In this document: in pieces, positions 1 through 7,327 of the stretch | Position numbering within the stretch: position 1 is the first letter of the stretch | Layout of the letters: every line of letters begins with the position of its first letter | NCBI GenBank assembly: GCA_964242735.1 | Contig: CAXTAK010000022.1 | Coordinates: 1-36,835, forward strand | DNA length: 36,835 nt | Direction: 5' to 3' | Source of the DNA: CADCUY01 sp964242735 | Lineage (GTDB): Bacteria > Actinomycetota > Actinomycetes > Actinomycetales > Quadrisphaeraceae | Program-made: the position numbers and the translations under genes | The notes under the pieces: generated by a model | The model's database searches: none | The model's input: only the letters and a program-made list of their open reading frames with translations | Told to the model about the DNA's origin: nothing

Positions 1-1
1 C

Positions 2-1636
2 GCCGCGCCCGCCCCCGACGCCGCGCCCGCCCCCGACGCGGCACCGCACTCGGCGCCGGTCCGTGGCGCCGCCCCTGCCCGTGACGCCGTCCAGGGCGCG
101 GTGGCCGTCGAGCCGCACACCGTGCCCGAGTCGCCCGCCTCCCCCGCGGTGGCCGCGGCGACCGCCCTCGGCGAGGCTGCGGGCACCGCCGAGCTGCCGC
201 CCGTGCCCGAGCCGCCCCCCGCCCCGGCGGAGCCGACCGCGTCCGCTGCCCCCGGGCCCCCGGTGGGGCCCGACGCCGCGCTCGCGGCGGTCCTGGTCGC
301 CGTGGCGGTGCCCGCTCCGGCGACCACCGGCGCGGAGCCGGCCGCTGCACCGACCGGCACGGCGACCCCGGCGGCACGTGCCAGGACCACCGCTGCGCCC
401 GACGCCTCACCGACGGCCGGCACGCCGGCTTCGGCCGGGTCCGTGGCACCAGCGGACGCTCCTGCGGCTCCGACCACCGTGCCCGTGATCACGATCGCGC
501 CACCACCTCCCGTGGGTGGTGCGCCGGCTCCGGCGGGCACACCGGCGCCGGTCGCGCAGCCAGCGCCTGTGGCCCTCTCGGGCACCGCACCGCCCGTGGC
601 CGCCCCGGCGACCACCCCGACCGGCCCGGACGGCCCACCCCCCGCCGCGACCTCGCAGGACGGCTCGCTCCCCCCGACGCCCCGGACTGGCCCGGACCTC
701 CTGGTCCCGGTCGGCGTGAGCCCGCTCACGGCCGTGCACTCGGGACCCCTCGTGCCACCAGGGGGGGCCGCAGGCGTGCACTCGGGACCCCTGGGAGTGC
801 CTGATCAGCCCATCACGCCGGCCACGCACGTCATCGGCGACCTGGTCGCCGGTGCGCTCGACGGCACTCCGTCCGGCGCGGCCGGCGTGGCTGGGTCCGG
901 TCAGCCCGGCTCGGGTGGGGCCGGTGCGGGTGACGCAGGGGCGGGTCAGCCCGGCGCGGGGGCTGGCGGCGAGCACCGCTCGAGCGCGGTGCCCTCCGCC
1001 GCAGCCGTGCCGTGGGTCGCCGAGACGCTCGGCGCCGCGGACGCCAGCGCCACCGCGCCGCCCACCGCAGCGGCGTCCACGGGGACGGCGCCGGGTGCGA
1101 CGTCCCCGAGCCCGACGCCCCTGGGCGCGATGACCGGCGCACCCGCCCCGGCGACCGTGGCCGCGCCGGCGGCACCGCCCCCCGCCCCCGTGCCGGCCGG
1201 GCCGCTGGTCGCGCAGCTCACCCCGCGCATCGTCGAGCTGCCCCACCTCGGCGAGGGTGTGCACCGGCTCACCCTGGTCGTCGAGCCCGAGGCGATCGGC
1301 AGCGTGCGGGTCGTCGCCGACATCAGCCCCCAGACGGTGCGCATCGAGCTCACCGGCGGCACCGAGCTGGCCCGCGAGGCACTGCGCGGCGTGCTCGCCG
1401 ACCTGCGCCGCGACCTGGCCGCCACCGGGTCCACCGCCACGCTCGAGCTCGGCGCCGACACCGGTGCCGGCTCCGCCGCCCAGGGCTCGCCCGGCTCCGA
1501 GCGGGGCGAGCGGCCACCGTCGGGCGGGCCCCGCAGCGGTGCAGCGCCCGCGTGGTCCCCGACGCGGGGCCAGACGGATGAGGTGCCCCCGCCGGCCCTC
1601 AAGGCGCCGGGCCGCGGCGTCGATCTCCTCGCGTAG
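2..1636 (+). CDS. fliK: Flagellar hook-length control protein FliK (5' partial)
   Basis: FliK measures hook length and switches the flagellar export gate from hook to filament substrates. The frame is open to the window's left edge, so the true start is outside; at least 544 residues are visible. About 400 residues are Ala/Pro/Thr-rich low-complexity sequence, as expected for the molecular-ruler part. Near nt 1200-1480 is a compact C-terminal domain with the Flg_hook pattern (LTLVVEPEAIGSVRV, then ELAREALRGVLADLRRDL). It sits 51 bp upstream of flgD, the usual fliK-flgD-flgE order. Two exact 18-nt repeats lie at 2-37, and the peptide VHSGPL occurs twice near nt 735-795. The family call rests on the C-terminal domain and the gene order, since the ruler part is not conserved in sequence. 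Confidence 0.85.
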   Translation, partial: AAPAPDAAPAPDAAPHSAPVRGAAPARDAVQGAVAVEPHTVPESPASPAVAAATALGEAAGTAELPPVPEPPPAPAEPTASAAPGPPVGPDAALAAVLVAVAVPAPATTGAEPAAAPTGTATPAARARTTAAPDASPTAGTPASAGSVAPADAPAAPTTVPVITIAPPPPVGGAPAPAGTPAPVAQPAPVALSGTAPPVAAPATTPTGPDGPPPAATSQDGSLPPTPRTGPDLLVPVGVSPLTAVHSGPLVPPGGAAGVHSGPLGVPDQPITPATHVIGDLVAGALDGTPSGAAGVAGSGQPGSGGAGAGDAGAGQPGAGAGGEHRSSAVPSAAAVPWVAETLGAADASATAPPTAAASTGTAPGATSPSPTPLGAMTGAPAPATVAAPAAPPPAPVPAGPLVAQLTPRIVELPHLGEGVHRLTLVVEPEAIGSVRVVADISPQTVRIELTGGTELAREALRGVLADLRRDLAATGSTATLELGADTGAGSAAQGSPGSERGERPPSGGPRSGAAPAWSPTRGQTDEVPPPALKAPGRGVDLLA

Positions 1637-1687
1637 GGACCCCCAGGTCCCCGCACGACCGCTCCACCAGTCGATCGGGAAGGGCCC

Positions 1688-2173
1688 ATGACCGTCACCA
1701 CCAGCACCACGGCATCCGCCACCGGCGTCGCCACGCCCTACGCGAGCATGAACATGGGCACGGGCACCGCCGTCGACAAGACGAGCCTGGGCAAGGACCA
1801 GTTCCTCAAGCTGCTGGTCACGCAGATGCGCTACCAGGACCCGTCCGCCCCCATGGACTCCGCCGCGATCATGCAGCAGACCACCCAGCTGGCCTCCATC
1901 GAGCAGCTCACCGAGCTGACGACGACGCAGCGCGAGGCCTTCGGCCTGCAGATGCGCCTCTCGGCATCCGGCTTCGTCGGCCAGCAGGTCACCTGGACCG
2001 AGGCCGGGAAGGAGCTGTCGGGCACGGTCGAGTCCGCCTCGTTCGCCGACGCCCTGCCCGTGCTGGTGGTCGGCGGCAAGAAGGTCGCCCTCGACGCGGT
2101 CAACCTCGTGAAGGCCGCCGCGCCACCCGCCACCGGCTCGACGCCAGCCGGCTCCACGCCAGCCACCACGTAG
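1688..2173 (+). CDS. flgD: Flagellar hook assembly scaffold protein FlgD
   Basis: FlgD caps the growing hook and directs FlgE polymerisation. The 161-residue protein has the diagnostic N-terminal region at about residues 35-80 (LGKDQFLKLLVTQMRYQDP, then TTQLASIEQLTEL). After it comes a short beta-rich stretch (VGQQVTWTEAGKELSG to KKVALDAVNLV) that resembles the tudor-like part of FlgD. The fibronectin-like insert of longer FlgDs is absent, so this is a minimal form; the tail is Pro/Ala/Thr-rich. The ATG is preceded by a modest GGAAGGG ribosome site. A 110-bp gap separates it from flgE, with no clear promoter or terminator, so it is probably cotranscribed with fliK and flgE. Confidence 0.92.
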   Translation: MTVTTSTTASATGVATPYASMNMGTGTAVDKTSLGKDQFLKLLVTQMRYQDPSAPMDSAAIMQQTTQLASIEQLTELTTTQREAFGLQMRLSASGFVGQQVTWTEAGKELSGTVESASFADALPVLVVGGKKVALDAVNLVKAAAPPATGSTPAGSTPATT

Positions 2174-2283
2174 CACCGCACCGCCCCGCTCGACCCACGG
2201 ACGGCACCACTCCTGCCACGGACGGCACGACACCACCACCACCTCAGCAGCGACAGCTGCCCGTCCCCTCCCGAGGAGATCTC

Positions 2284-3603
2284 GTGCTTCGTTCCCTCTA
2301 CACCGGCATCAGCGGCCTGCGCAGCCACCAGACGATGATGGACGTCACCGGCAACAACATCGCCAACGTCAACACCACGGGCTACAAGAGCGCGAACACC
2401 GTCTTCGCCGACACCCTGAGCCAGACCCTCGCCGCCGCCGGCGCCCCCGACAACACCCAGGGCGGCACCAACCCCGCGCAGGTCGGGCTGGGGGTGCGCG
2501 TCGCCGGCATCACCACCAACTTCTCCCAGGGCGCCACGCAGGTGACCGGGCGCAACAAGGACATGCTCATCGACGGTGACGGCTTCTTCGTCGTCCAGAA
2601 CAGCGGCATCAACCAGTACACGCGCGCCGGCGCCTTCGACCTCGACGCCACCGGCACCCTGGTGAGCCTCTCCGGCGGTCGCGTGCAGGGCTGGAGCGCC
2701 AACGCCGCCGGCGTCGTGGACGCCACGGGCGAGCCCGGCCCGGTCAGCATCCCGATCGGCCAGCTGCTCGATCCCGAGGTGAGCACCGAGGTCCGCTTCG
2801 CCGGCGCCCTGGACAGCACGGCCAGGCTCGCCACACCGGCGTCCGCCGGCCCCCCGGCAGTCGCCGCGAACCCGGGTGACACCTTCACCCGCCCGTACGG
2901 CGTCTACGACCCGACGGGGGTCAGGAGCAACCTCGCCGTGAAGTTCGAACCCACCACCGTCACGGACGGGCTCGTCAGCGAGTGGACGCTGACGGTCACG
3001 CACGAGGGTCTGCCGACGCCGGTGACGGCGAAGCTCGGCCTCGACTACTCGACCACGCCGCCCACCAAGACCCTGACCGGCACCACGCCGGGCGCCGACC
3101 CGCTGCGCTTCACGGTGGCGGACATCGCTGGCAACGGAGGCACCAGCTTCGATGTCGAGGTCGACCTCAACGACCTCCAGGTGCAGAACTTCGCCGGCGA
3201 CGCGACGTCGACCGCGTTCGTCAAGAGCGCTGACGGCGCCCCGGCATCCACCCTGGACTCCTGGCAGGTGGCCCCGGACGGCACCATCAACGGCGCCTTC
3301 TCCGACGGTCGCACCCGCGCCCTCGGGCGCATCGCCGTCGCCAACTTCGACAACCCCGCGGGGCTGTCGAAGGAGGGCGGCTCGGTGTACTCCGCGACGA
3401 CGAACTCCGGGGTCGCGCAGGTCGGCACGGGCGGCGAGGCCGGCCGCGGCTCGCTGGTCACCGGTGCGCTGGAGATGTCGAACGTGGACCTGGCGCAGGA
3501 GTTCACCAACCTCATCGTCAGCCAGCGCGGCTTCCAGGCCAACAGCCGCGTGATCACCTCCTCCGACGAGATGCTGCAGGAGCTCGTCAACCTCAAGCGC
3601 TGA
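2284..3603 (+). CDS. flgE: Flagellar hook protein FlgE
   Basis: FlgE is the structural subunit of the hook, the universal joint outside the cell envelope. The 439-residue protein has the FlgE/FlgF/FlgG N-terminal signature (MLRSLYTGISGLRSHQ, NNIANVNTTGYKSANTVF) and the matching C-terminal helix (NVDLAQEFTNLIVSQRGFQANSRVI, residues about 395-435), the paired coiled termini of axial proteins. Its length and the large central beta region favour hook protein over the roughly 260-residue rod proteins FlgF/FlgG. A GTG start is chosen because GAGGAGAT lies 4-12 nt upstream and the conserved N-terminus begins there. A very strong hairpin follows the stop, marking the end of this transcription unit. 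Confidence 0.93.
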   Translation: MLRSLYTGISGLRSHQTMMDVTGNNIANVNTTGYKSANTVFADTLSQTLAAAGAPDNTQGGTNPAQVGLGVRVAGITTNFSQGATQVTGRNKDMLIDGDGFFVVQNSGINQYTRAGAFDLDATGTLVSLSGGRVQGWSANAAGVVDATGEPGPVSIPIGQLLDPEVSTEVRFAGALDSTARLATPASAGPPAVAANPGDTFTRPYGVYDPTGVRSNLAVKFEPTTVTDGLVSEWTLTVTHEGLPTPVTAKLGLDYSTTPPTKTLTGTTPGADPLRFTVADIAGNGGTSFDVEVDLNDLQVQNFAGDATSTAFVKSADGAPASTLDSWQVAPDGTINGAFSDGRTRALGRIAVANFDNPAGLSKEGGSVYSATTNSGVAQVGTGGEAGRGSLVTGALEMSNVDLAQEFTNLIVSQRGFQANSRVITSSDEMLQELVNLKR

Positions 3604-3614
3604 CGCGCTCGTCG

Positions 3615-3656
3615 AACGGGTGGAGGGGGCCGCTGCGGCGGCCCCCTCCACCCGTT
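3615..3656 (+). terminator. Perfect 19-bp hairpin terminator after flgE
   Basis: Arms at 3615-3633 and 3638-3656 are perfectly complementary over 19 bp around a TGCG loop. It starts 11 nt after the flgE stop. No U-tract follows, which is common in high-GC actinomycetes. The next promoter-like site starts 4 nt downstream, so this looks like a deliberate boundary between two flagellar units. Confidence 0.85.
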
Positions 3657-3659
3657 CTG

Positions 3660-3685
3660 CTCATCCCGGCCCGCCAGGTGCCGAT
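3660..3685 (+). promoter_or_regulatory. FliA-type promoter candidate upstream of flbD
   Basis: CTCA at 3660-3663, a 16-nt spacer, then GCCGAT at 3680-3685. This fits the actinomycete FliA pattern CTCA(N15-17)GCCGA. Transcription would begin near 3694 and give about 47 nt of leader before the flbD GTG. The assignment is by motif only. Confidence 0.6.
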
Positions 3686-3741
3686 GGAACCCCTGACGGA
3701 GGCCACGGAAGGTCTTCGCGAATGACTCAAGGACGGTTGCT

Positions 3742-4059
3742 GTGATCCTGCTGACGCGCCTGAACGGCTCGCCGTTCGCGGTGAACCCCGACCTGCTGGA
3801 ACGGGTCGAGCCCACCCCCGACACGGTGCTCACCCTCATCGACGGCACCAAGTACCTCGTCGCCGAGCCGGTGACCGAGGTCATCGCCCTGGTGCGCGAC
3901 TTCCGCGCCAGCGTCGTCGTCGCCGCGCGCGCCGCGGCGTCCGAGCACGACGAGCAGCGCGCCGCCGAGGGCGGCCGCCCCCACCTGCACGTGGCCCCCG
4001 AGCCGACCGACGCCCCGGCCCAGCCGGCCCCGTCGGCCCTCCCCCACCGGGGGGCGTGA
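3742..4059 (+). CDS. flbD: FlbD-family flagellar protein
   Basis: A 105-residue protein whose first 60 residues (MILLTRLNGSPFAVNPDLLERVEPTPDTVLTLIDGTKYLVAEPV) match the small FlbD/SwrD family found beside motA in Gram-positive flagellar loci. In Bacillus the SwrD member raises motor torque. This one is longer than the usual 60-80 residues, with an Ala/Pro-rich tail. GTG start, with an AGGA-like site just upstream. Its TGA overlaps the motA ATG (TGATG), implying translational coupling. The family is clear from sequence and context; the precise role here is inferred. Confidence 0.88.
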   Translation: MILLTRLNGSPFAVNPDLLERVEPTPDTVLTLIDGTKYLVAEPVTEVIALVRDFRASVVVAARAAASEHDEQRAAEGGRPHLHVAPEPTDAPAQPAPSALPHRGA

Positions 4060-4829
4060 TGGATCCCGCGACCCTCATCGGCCTCGCCGTCGCCCTCGTG
4101 GCGATCCTCGGGGCGATCATCCTCGAGGGTGCGAACCCGCTGTCGGTGGTGCTGATCCCACCGATCCTGCTCGTCATCGTCGGCACCATCGGTGCGGCGA
4201 TCGCCGGCACCCGGATGGCGGACCTGAAGCTCGTCGTCGCCGGCGCCACCAAGGCCCTGACCGGCAAGGCCGTCAACGCGTCGGCGACCATCGACGTCGT
4301 CGTCTCCCTCGCCGAGCGCGCCCGCCGCGAGGGGTTGCTGGCCCTGGAGGACGCCGCGAAGGACGTCGACGACCAGTTCCTGCGCGACGGGCTGCAGGCG
4401 GCCATCGACGGCACCGACCCCGAGGACCTCCGCGAGATGCTGACCGACCGCATCGAGACCAAGCGGGCCACCGACAAGGTCTCGACGGGCTTCTTCTCCA
4501 CCATGGGCGGTTACGCCCCGACGGTCGGCATCATCGGCACCGTCGTCTCCCTGGTGCACGTGCTGGAGAACCTCTCCAAGCCCGAGGAGCTCGGCCACAT
4601 GATCGCCGCCGCACTGGTGGCGACCTTCTGGGGCCTGGTGTCCGCCAACATCGTGTACCTGCCGATGGCCGCCCGCCTCAAGCGCCTCTCGGAGACCGAG
4701 TGCGCGCAGATGGAGCTGGTCGTCGAGGGCCTGATGGCCGTGCAGGCCGGGTCGAACCCCCGCCTGGTCGCGCAGAAGCTGCGCAGCCTGGTGCCGGCGG
4801 AGCCCGCGAAGCCGGCGAAGGCCGCCTGA
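4059..4829 (+). CDS. motA: Flagellar motor stator protein MotA
   Basis: MotA forms the outer ring of the ion-driven stator. About 256 residues: two N-terminal hydrophobic segments (residues about 5-50), a cytoplasmic loop rich in charged residues, then the conserved segment TMGGYAPTVGIIGTVVSLVHVLENLSKPEELGHMIAAALVATFWG with the last two membrane helices (about residues 148-210). I place the start at the ATG overlapping the flbD stop; a GTG one codon upstream is an alternative. It ends in a TGATG overlap with motB. Ion type (H+ or Na+) cannot be read safely. Confidence 0.94.
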   Translation: MDPATLIGLAVALVAILGAIILEGANPLSVVLIPPILLVIVGTIGAAIAGTRMADLKLVVAGATKALTGKAVNASATIDVVVSLAERARREGLLALEDAAKDVDDQFLRDGLQAAIDGTDPEDLREMLTDRIETKRATDKVSTGFFSTMGGYAPTVGIIGTVVSLVHVLENLSKPEELGHMIAAALVATFWGLVSANIVYLPMAARLKRLSETECAQMELVVEGLMAVQAGSNPRLVAQKLRSLVPAEPAKPAKAA

Positions 4830-5785
4830 TGAGCGCCGGGCACGGGAAGGGGCGCAAGCGCGGCGGCCACGAGGAGGAGCACGAGAACCACGAGCGCTGG
4901 GCGGTCAGCTACGCCGACATGATGACGGTGCTCATGGCCCTGTTCCTGGTGCTGTACGCGATGAGCTCGGTCGACGAGGCCAAGTACGAGGCGCTGCGCA
5001 CCTCCCTCGCGCAGGGCTTCGGCAACGAGGCGCTCTCCAGCGACGGCGGCTCGGGGCTGCTGGACGGCGCCACCGGCCTCCCGATCCAGGTCGGGTTGGC
5101 GGCCGCGGCACCCACCGACCCCGCCAGCACCTCCGTGGCGGGGCCGGACACCGCCGCGGCCGCCGCCCGCGCCGAGGCCCAGCGCCTGGCGCAGGTGCGC
5201 GAGGCGATCCAGGCGGCCCTGGACGCCGCGGGGCGCGGGGACGCCGCGCAGATGCGCATCACCGAGCGGGGCCTGGAGGTGGTGGTGGTCTCCGACGACG
5301 TGTTCTTCGCCAACGCCCGCGCCGACCTGGAGCGCGGGGGGTACGAGGTGCTCGACGCCATCGCCCCGGTGCTGGCCGGTCTGCCCGAGGAGCTCGCCGT
5401 CGAGGGGCACACCAACCACCTGCCGCTGAGCGGGGGGCCGTTCACCTCCAACCGGGCTCTCAGCTCGATGCGTGCGGTGTCGGTGACCACGCACCTGACC
5501 GACGTCCACCGCATCGACCCGCAGCGCCTGTCGGCGGTCGGGTACGCCGACACCCGCCCGCTGGTGCCGGTGGAGGACCCCGCGGCCATCGAGGCGAACC
5601 GGCGCGTCGACATCGTCGTGATGTCCGCGGCGACGGAGCAGGTCAAGGCCCTGCTGCCGACGTTCGCCGACATCGCACCGGACGCCGCACCCGACACGGC
5701 ACCGGACGCCGCACCGGTGCCGGTGGACCTGGTCGCGGCGCCCGCCGCGGCCACCGACCAGCCACCGATCGAGGAGGGCCACTGA
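4829..5785 (+). CDS. motB: Flagellar motor stator protein MotB
   Basis: MotB anchors the stator to peptidoglycan and carries the ion-binding aspartate. After a basic, His/Glu-rich N-terminus the single membrane helix follows AVSYADMMTVLMALFLVLYAMSSVD, where the Asp of SYADMM is the expected ion-binding residue (about residue 31). The C-terminal OmpA-like domain (about residues 165-270) contains VEGHTNHLP, SNRALSSMRA and GYADTRPLV, ending ANRRVDIVV. The Asp common in the GHTD position is Asn here. An Ala/Pro/Asp repeat tail follows. The ATG overlapping the motA stop is chosen; longer open frame upstream overlaps motA and has no MotB similarity. The stop overlaps fliL (TGATG). Confidence 0.94.
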   Translation: MSAGHGKGRKRGGHEEEHENHERWAVSYADMMTVLMALFLVLYAMSSVDEAKYEALRTSLAQGFGNEALSSDGGSGLLDGATGLPIQVGLAAAAPTDPASTSVAGPDTAAAAARAEAQRLAQVREAIQAALDAAGRGDAAQMRITERGLEVVVVSDDVFFANARADLERGGYEVLDAIAPVLAGLPEELAVEGHTNHLPLSGGPFTSNRALSSMRAVSVTTHLTDVHRIDPQRLSAVGYADTRPLVPVEDPAAIEANRRVDIVVMSAATEQVKALLPTFADIAPDAAPDTAPDAAPVPVDLVAAPAAATDQPPIEEGH

Positions 5786-6282
5786 TGAGCGAGACGAGGA
5801 CCATGGGCAAGGACGCGAAGAAGCCCGCGCCCGCGAAGGGCGGTGCTGGCAGCGCCGACGAGCAGGCGACCGGAGGGAAGCGGAAGAAGCTGGTGGTGGC
5901 GGGTGCCGGGGTGCTGCTGGCGGCCGCCGGTGGCGGCACGTGGTTCGTCCTGGGTCCCAGCGCCAGCGCCGAGGCCGCGCAGGAGGAGCCGGAGGTCGAG
6001 CTGGGGGACGTCCTCGCGGTCGAGCCGATCAGCATCAACCTCGCCGACGGGCACTACCTCAAGCTCGGCCTGGGGCTGCAGGTGGTCGCCGAGGTCGCGC
6101 ACGAGCCCGACGGCAGCCTGGCGCTGGACGCGGCGATCAGCCTGTACAGCGGGCGGTCGATGGCCGAGGTGGGCGACCCGGCGCAGCGCGAGGCGCTGAA
6201 GGAGGAGCTGCGGCACTCCGTGGAGGAGCTGTACCACCACGACGTCGTCGACGTGTACTTCACCGAGTACGTCACGCAGTGA
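5785..6282 (+). CDS. fliL: Flagellar basal body-associated protein FliL
   Basis: FliL surrounds stator units and supports motor function. The 165-residue protein has a Lys/Ala-rich cytoplasmic N-terminus, one membrane helix (about residues 35-56, KLVVAGAGVLLAAAGGGTWF) and a periplasmic domain with the FliL core (VEPISINLADGHYLKLGLGLQVV, residues about 75-100) and the C-terminal helix-strand EELYHHDVVDVYFTEYVTQ. It is coupled to motB by a TGATG overlap and is the last gene before the fliM promoter-like region. The 64-bp gap to fliM breaks the overlap chain. Confidence 0.93.
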   Translation: MSETRTMGKDAKKPAPAKGGAGSADEQATGGKRKKLVVAGAGVLLAAAGGGTWFVLGPSASAEAAQEEPEVELGDVLAVEPISINLADGHYLKLGLGLQVVAEVAHEPDGSLALDAAISLYSGRSMAEVGDPAQREALKEELRHSVEELYHHDVVDVYFTEYVTQ

Positions 6283-6310
6283 CCGCGCCTCCCCGCGGTG
6301 CGCCGACCCG

Positions 6311-6337
6311 TTCAACTCCGGGCGCACGTCTGCCGAT
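6311..6337 (+). promoter_or_regulatory. FliA-like promoter candidate, leaderless fliM
   Basis: TTCA at 6311-6314, a 17-nt spacer, then GCCGAT at 6332-6337 (followed by GA). This resembles CTCA(N15-17)GCCGA, with one mismatch in the -35. Initiation 7-9 nt downstream would fall at or next to the fliM GTG (6347), giving a leaderless or near-leaderless message. Arms ACGTCTGC (6326-6333) and GCAGACGT (6355-6362) flank it as an inverted repeat. Confidence 0.5.
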
Positions 6338-6346
6338 GACTGCGGG

Positions 6347-7327
6347 GTGACTGCGCAGACGTCCGCCGAGGACCCGCCCGAGCCAGCCCCGGACGGCGTC
6401 GCGGGCGGCCGCAAGCGCCGGCGCGGGGTGGTCACCAGCTACGACTTCCGTCGGCCCACCACCCTGGCGCGCGAGCACACCAGGGCCCTGGAGGTGGCGT
6501 TCGAGACCTTCGCGCGCCAGTGGTCGACGCTGCTGCTGACCCGCCTGCGGCAGCCGAGCGCGGTGGCGCTGGTCTCGGTCGACGCGATCACCTACGACGA
6601 GTACGTGCGCACCCTTCCCGGGCAGGGGGTGCTGGTCACCTTCACCCCCTACGTCGGCTCCGAGCCGGGCCTGGTGCAGCTGAGCTCGGTGGCGGCGCTC
6701 GACTGCCTGGACTTCATGCTCGGCGGCCCGGGCGGCACCACCGCCGAGGCCGCGGCCCGCGAGCTCACCGAGATCGAGCGCCGACTGCTGCAGGACCTCC
6801 TCGAGCGCACCCTCGGTGACCTCACCTACGCCTTCGCCGCGGTGATCCCCCTGGAGCCGGCGCTGGGCCCGATCGAGGCGAACCCCCAGTTCCTGCAGCT
6901 GGCCGCGGCCAACGACGTCGTCATCGTCGCCACCCTCACCCTCGCCGTCGGCGAGGGCGCGGCACCCGAGCAGTTCACGGTCATGCTGCCGCTGGGCCCG
7001 ATCGTCACGCGACTGCAGGAGGCCGGGGGTGACCGCGCCCGCTCCGAGGACCAGCTGCGCGCCCAGCGGGTCGCCGGTGACCGGCTGGCCCGCGCGTTCC
7101 CCGGGCTGCCCGTGCAGGTCGCGGCCCGCTTCGCCTCCCTGCCGACCCGCCCGCGCGAGGTGCTCGCGCTCGCCGTCGGCGACGTCGTCCGCCTGCCCCA
7201 CCCGACCACCCGACCCCTGGACGTGGTCACCAACGACCGCGTCCTCGCCCGCGCCGTCGCCGGCACGAGCGGCAACCGCCTCGCCTGCCTCGTGGTCGGC
7301 GACACCTCCGAGGAGACCCCGAGATGA
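6347..7327 (+). CDS. fliM: Flagellar motor switch protein FliM
   Basis: FliM links the MS-ring protein FliG to the FliN ring in the cytoplasmic C-ring and normally receives CheY-P. 326 residues: after a polar, basic N-terminus comes the FliM middle domain (TSYDFRRPTTLAREHTRALEVAFE, then FMLGGPGG with the conserved Gly cluster, then ELTEIERRLLQDLLERTL) and a C-terminal FliN-like part near residues 245-320. The usual N-terminal EIDALL-type CheY-binding peptide is not visible. The GTG start is supported by the promoter-like motif immediately upstream and by lack of conserved sequence before it. Its stop overlaps fliN by ATGA. Confidence 0.93.
   Translation: MTAQTSAEDPPEPAPDGVAGGRKRRRGVVTSYDFRRPTTLAREHTRALEVAFETFARQWSTLLLTRLRQPSAVALVSVDAITYDEYVRTLPGQGVLVTFTPYVGSEPGLVQLSSVAALDCLDFMLGGPGGTTAEAAARELTEIERRLLQDLLERTLGDLTYAFAAVIPLEPALGPIEANPQFLQLAAANDVVIVATLTLAVGEGAAPEQFTVMLPLGPIVTRLQEAGGDRARSEDQLRAQRVAGDRLARAFPGLPVQVAARFASLPTRPREVLALAVGDVVRLPHPTTRPLDVVTNDRVLARAVAGTSGNRLACLVVGDTSEETPR

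Noticed and set aside
2..37. Tandem 18-nt repeats as a CRISPR-like or regulatory array
   Set aside because: Only two perfect copies, in frame within the Pro/Ala-rich part of fliK, with no spacers.
6336..6350. Four-codon upstream reading frame (ATG ACT GCG GGG TGA) overlapping the fliM start
   Set aside because: The ATG overlaps the -10 of the candidate promoter, so it would be outside the fliM transcript; it has no ribosome site.
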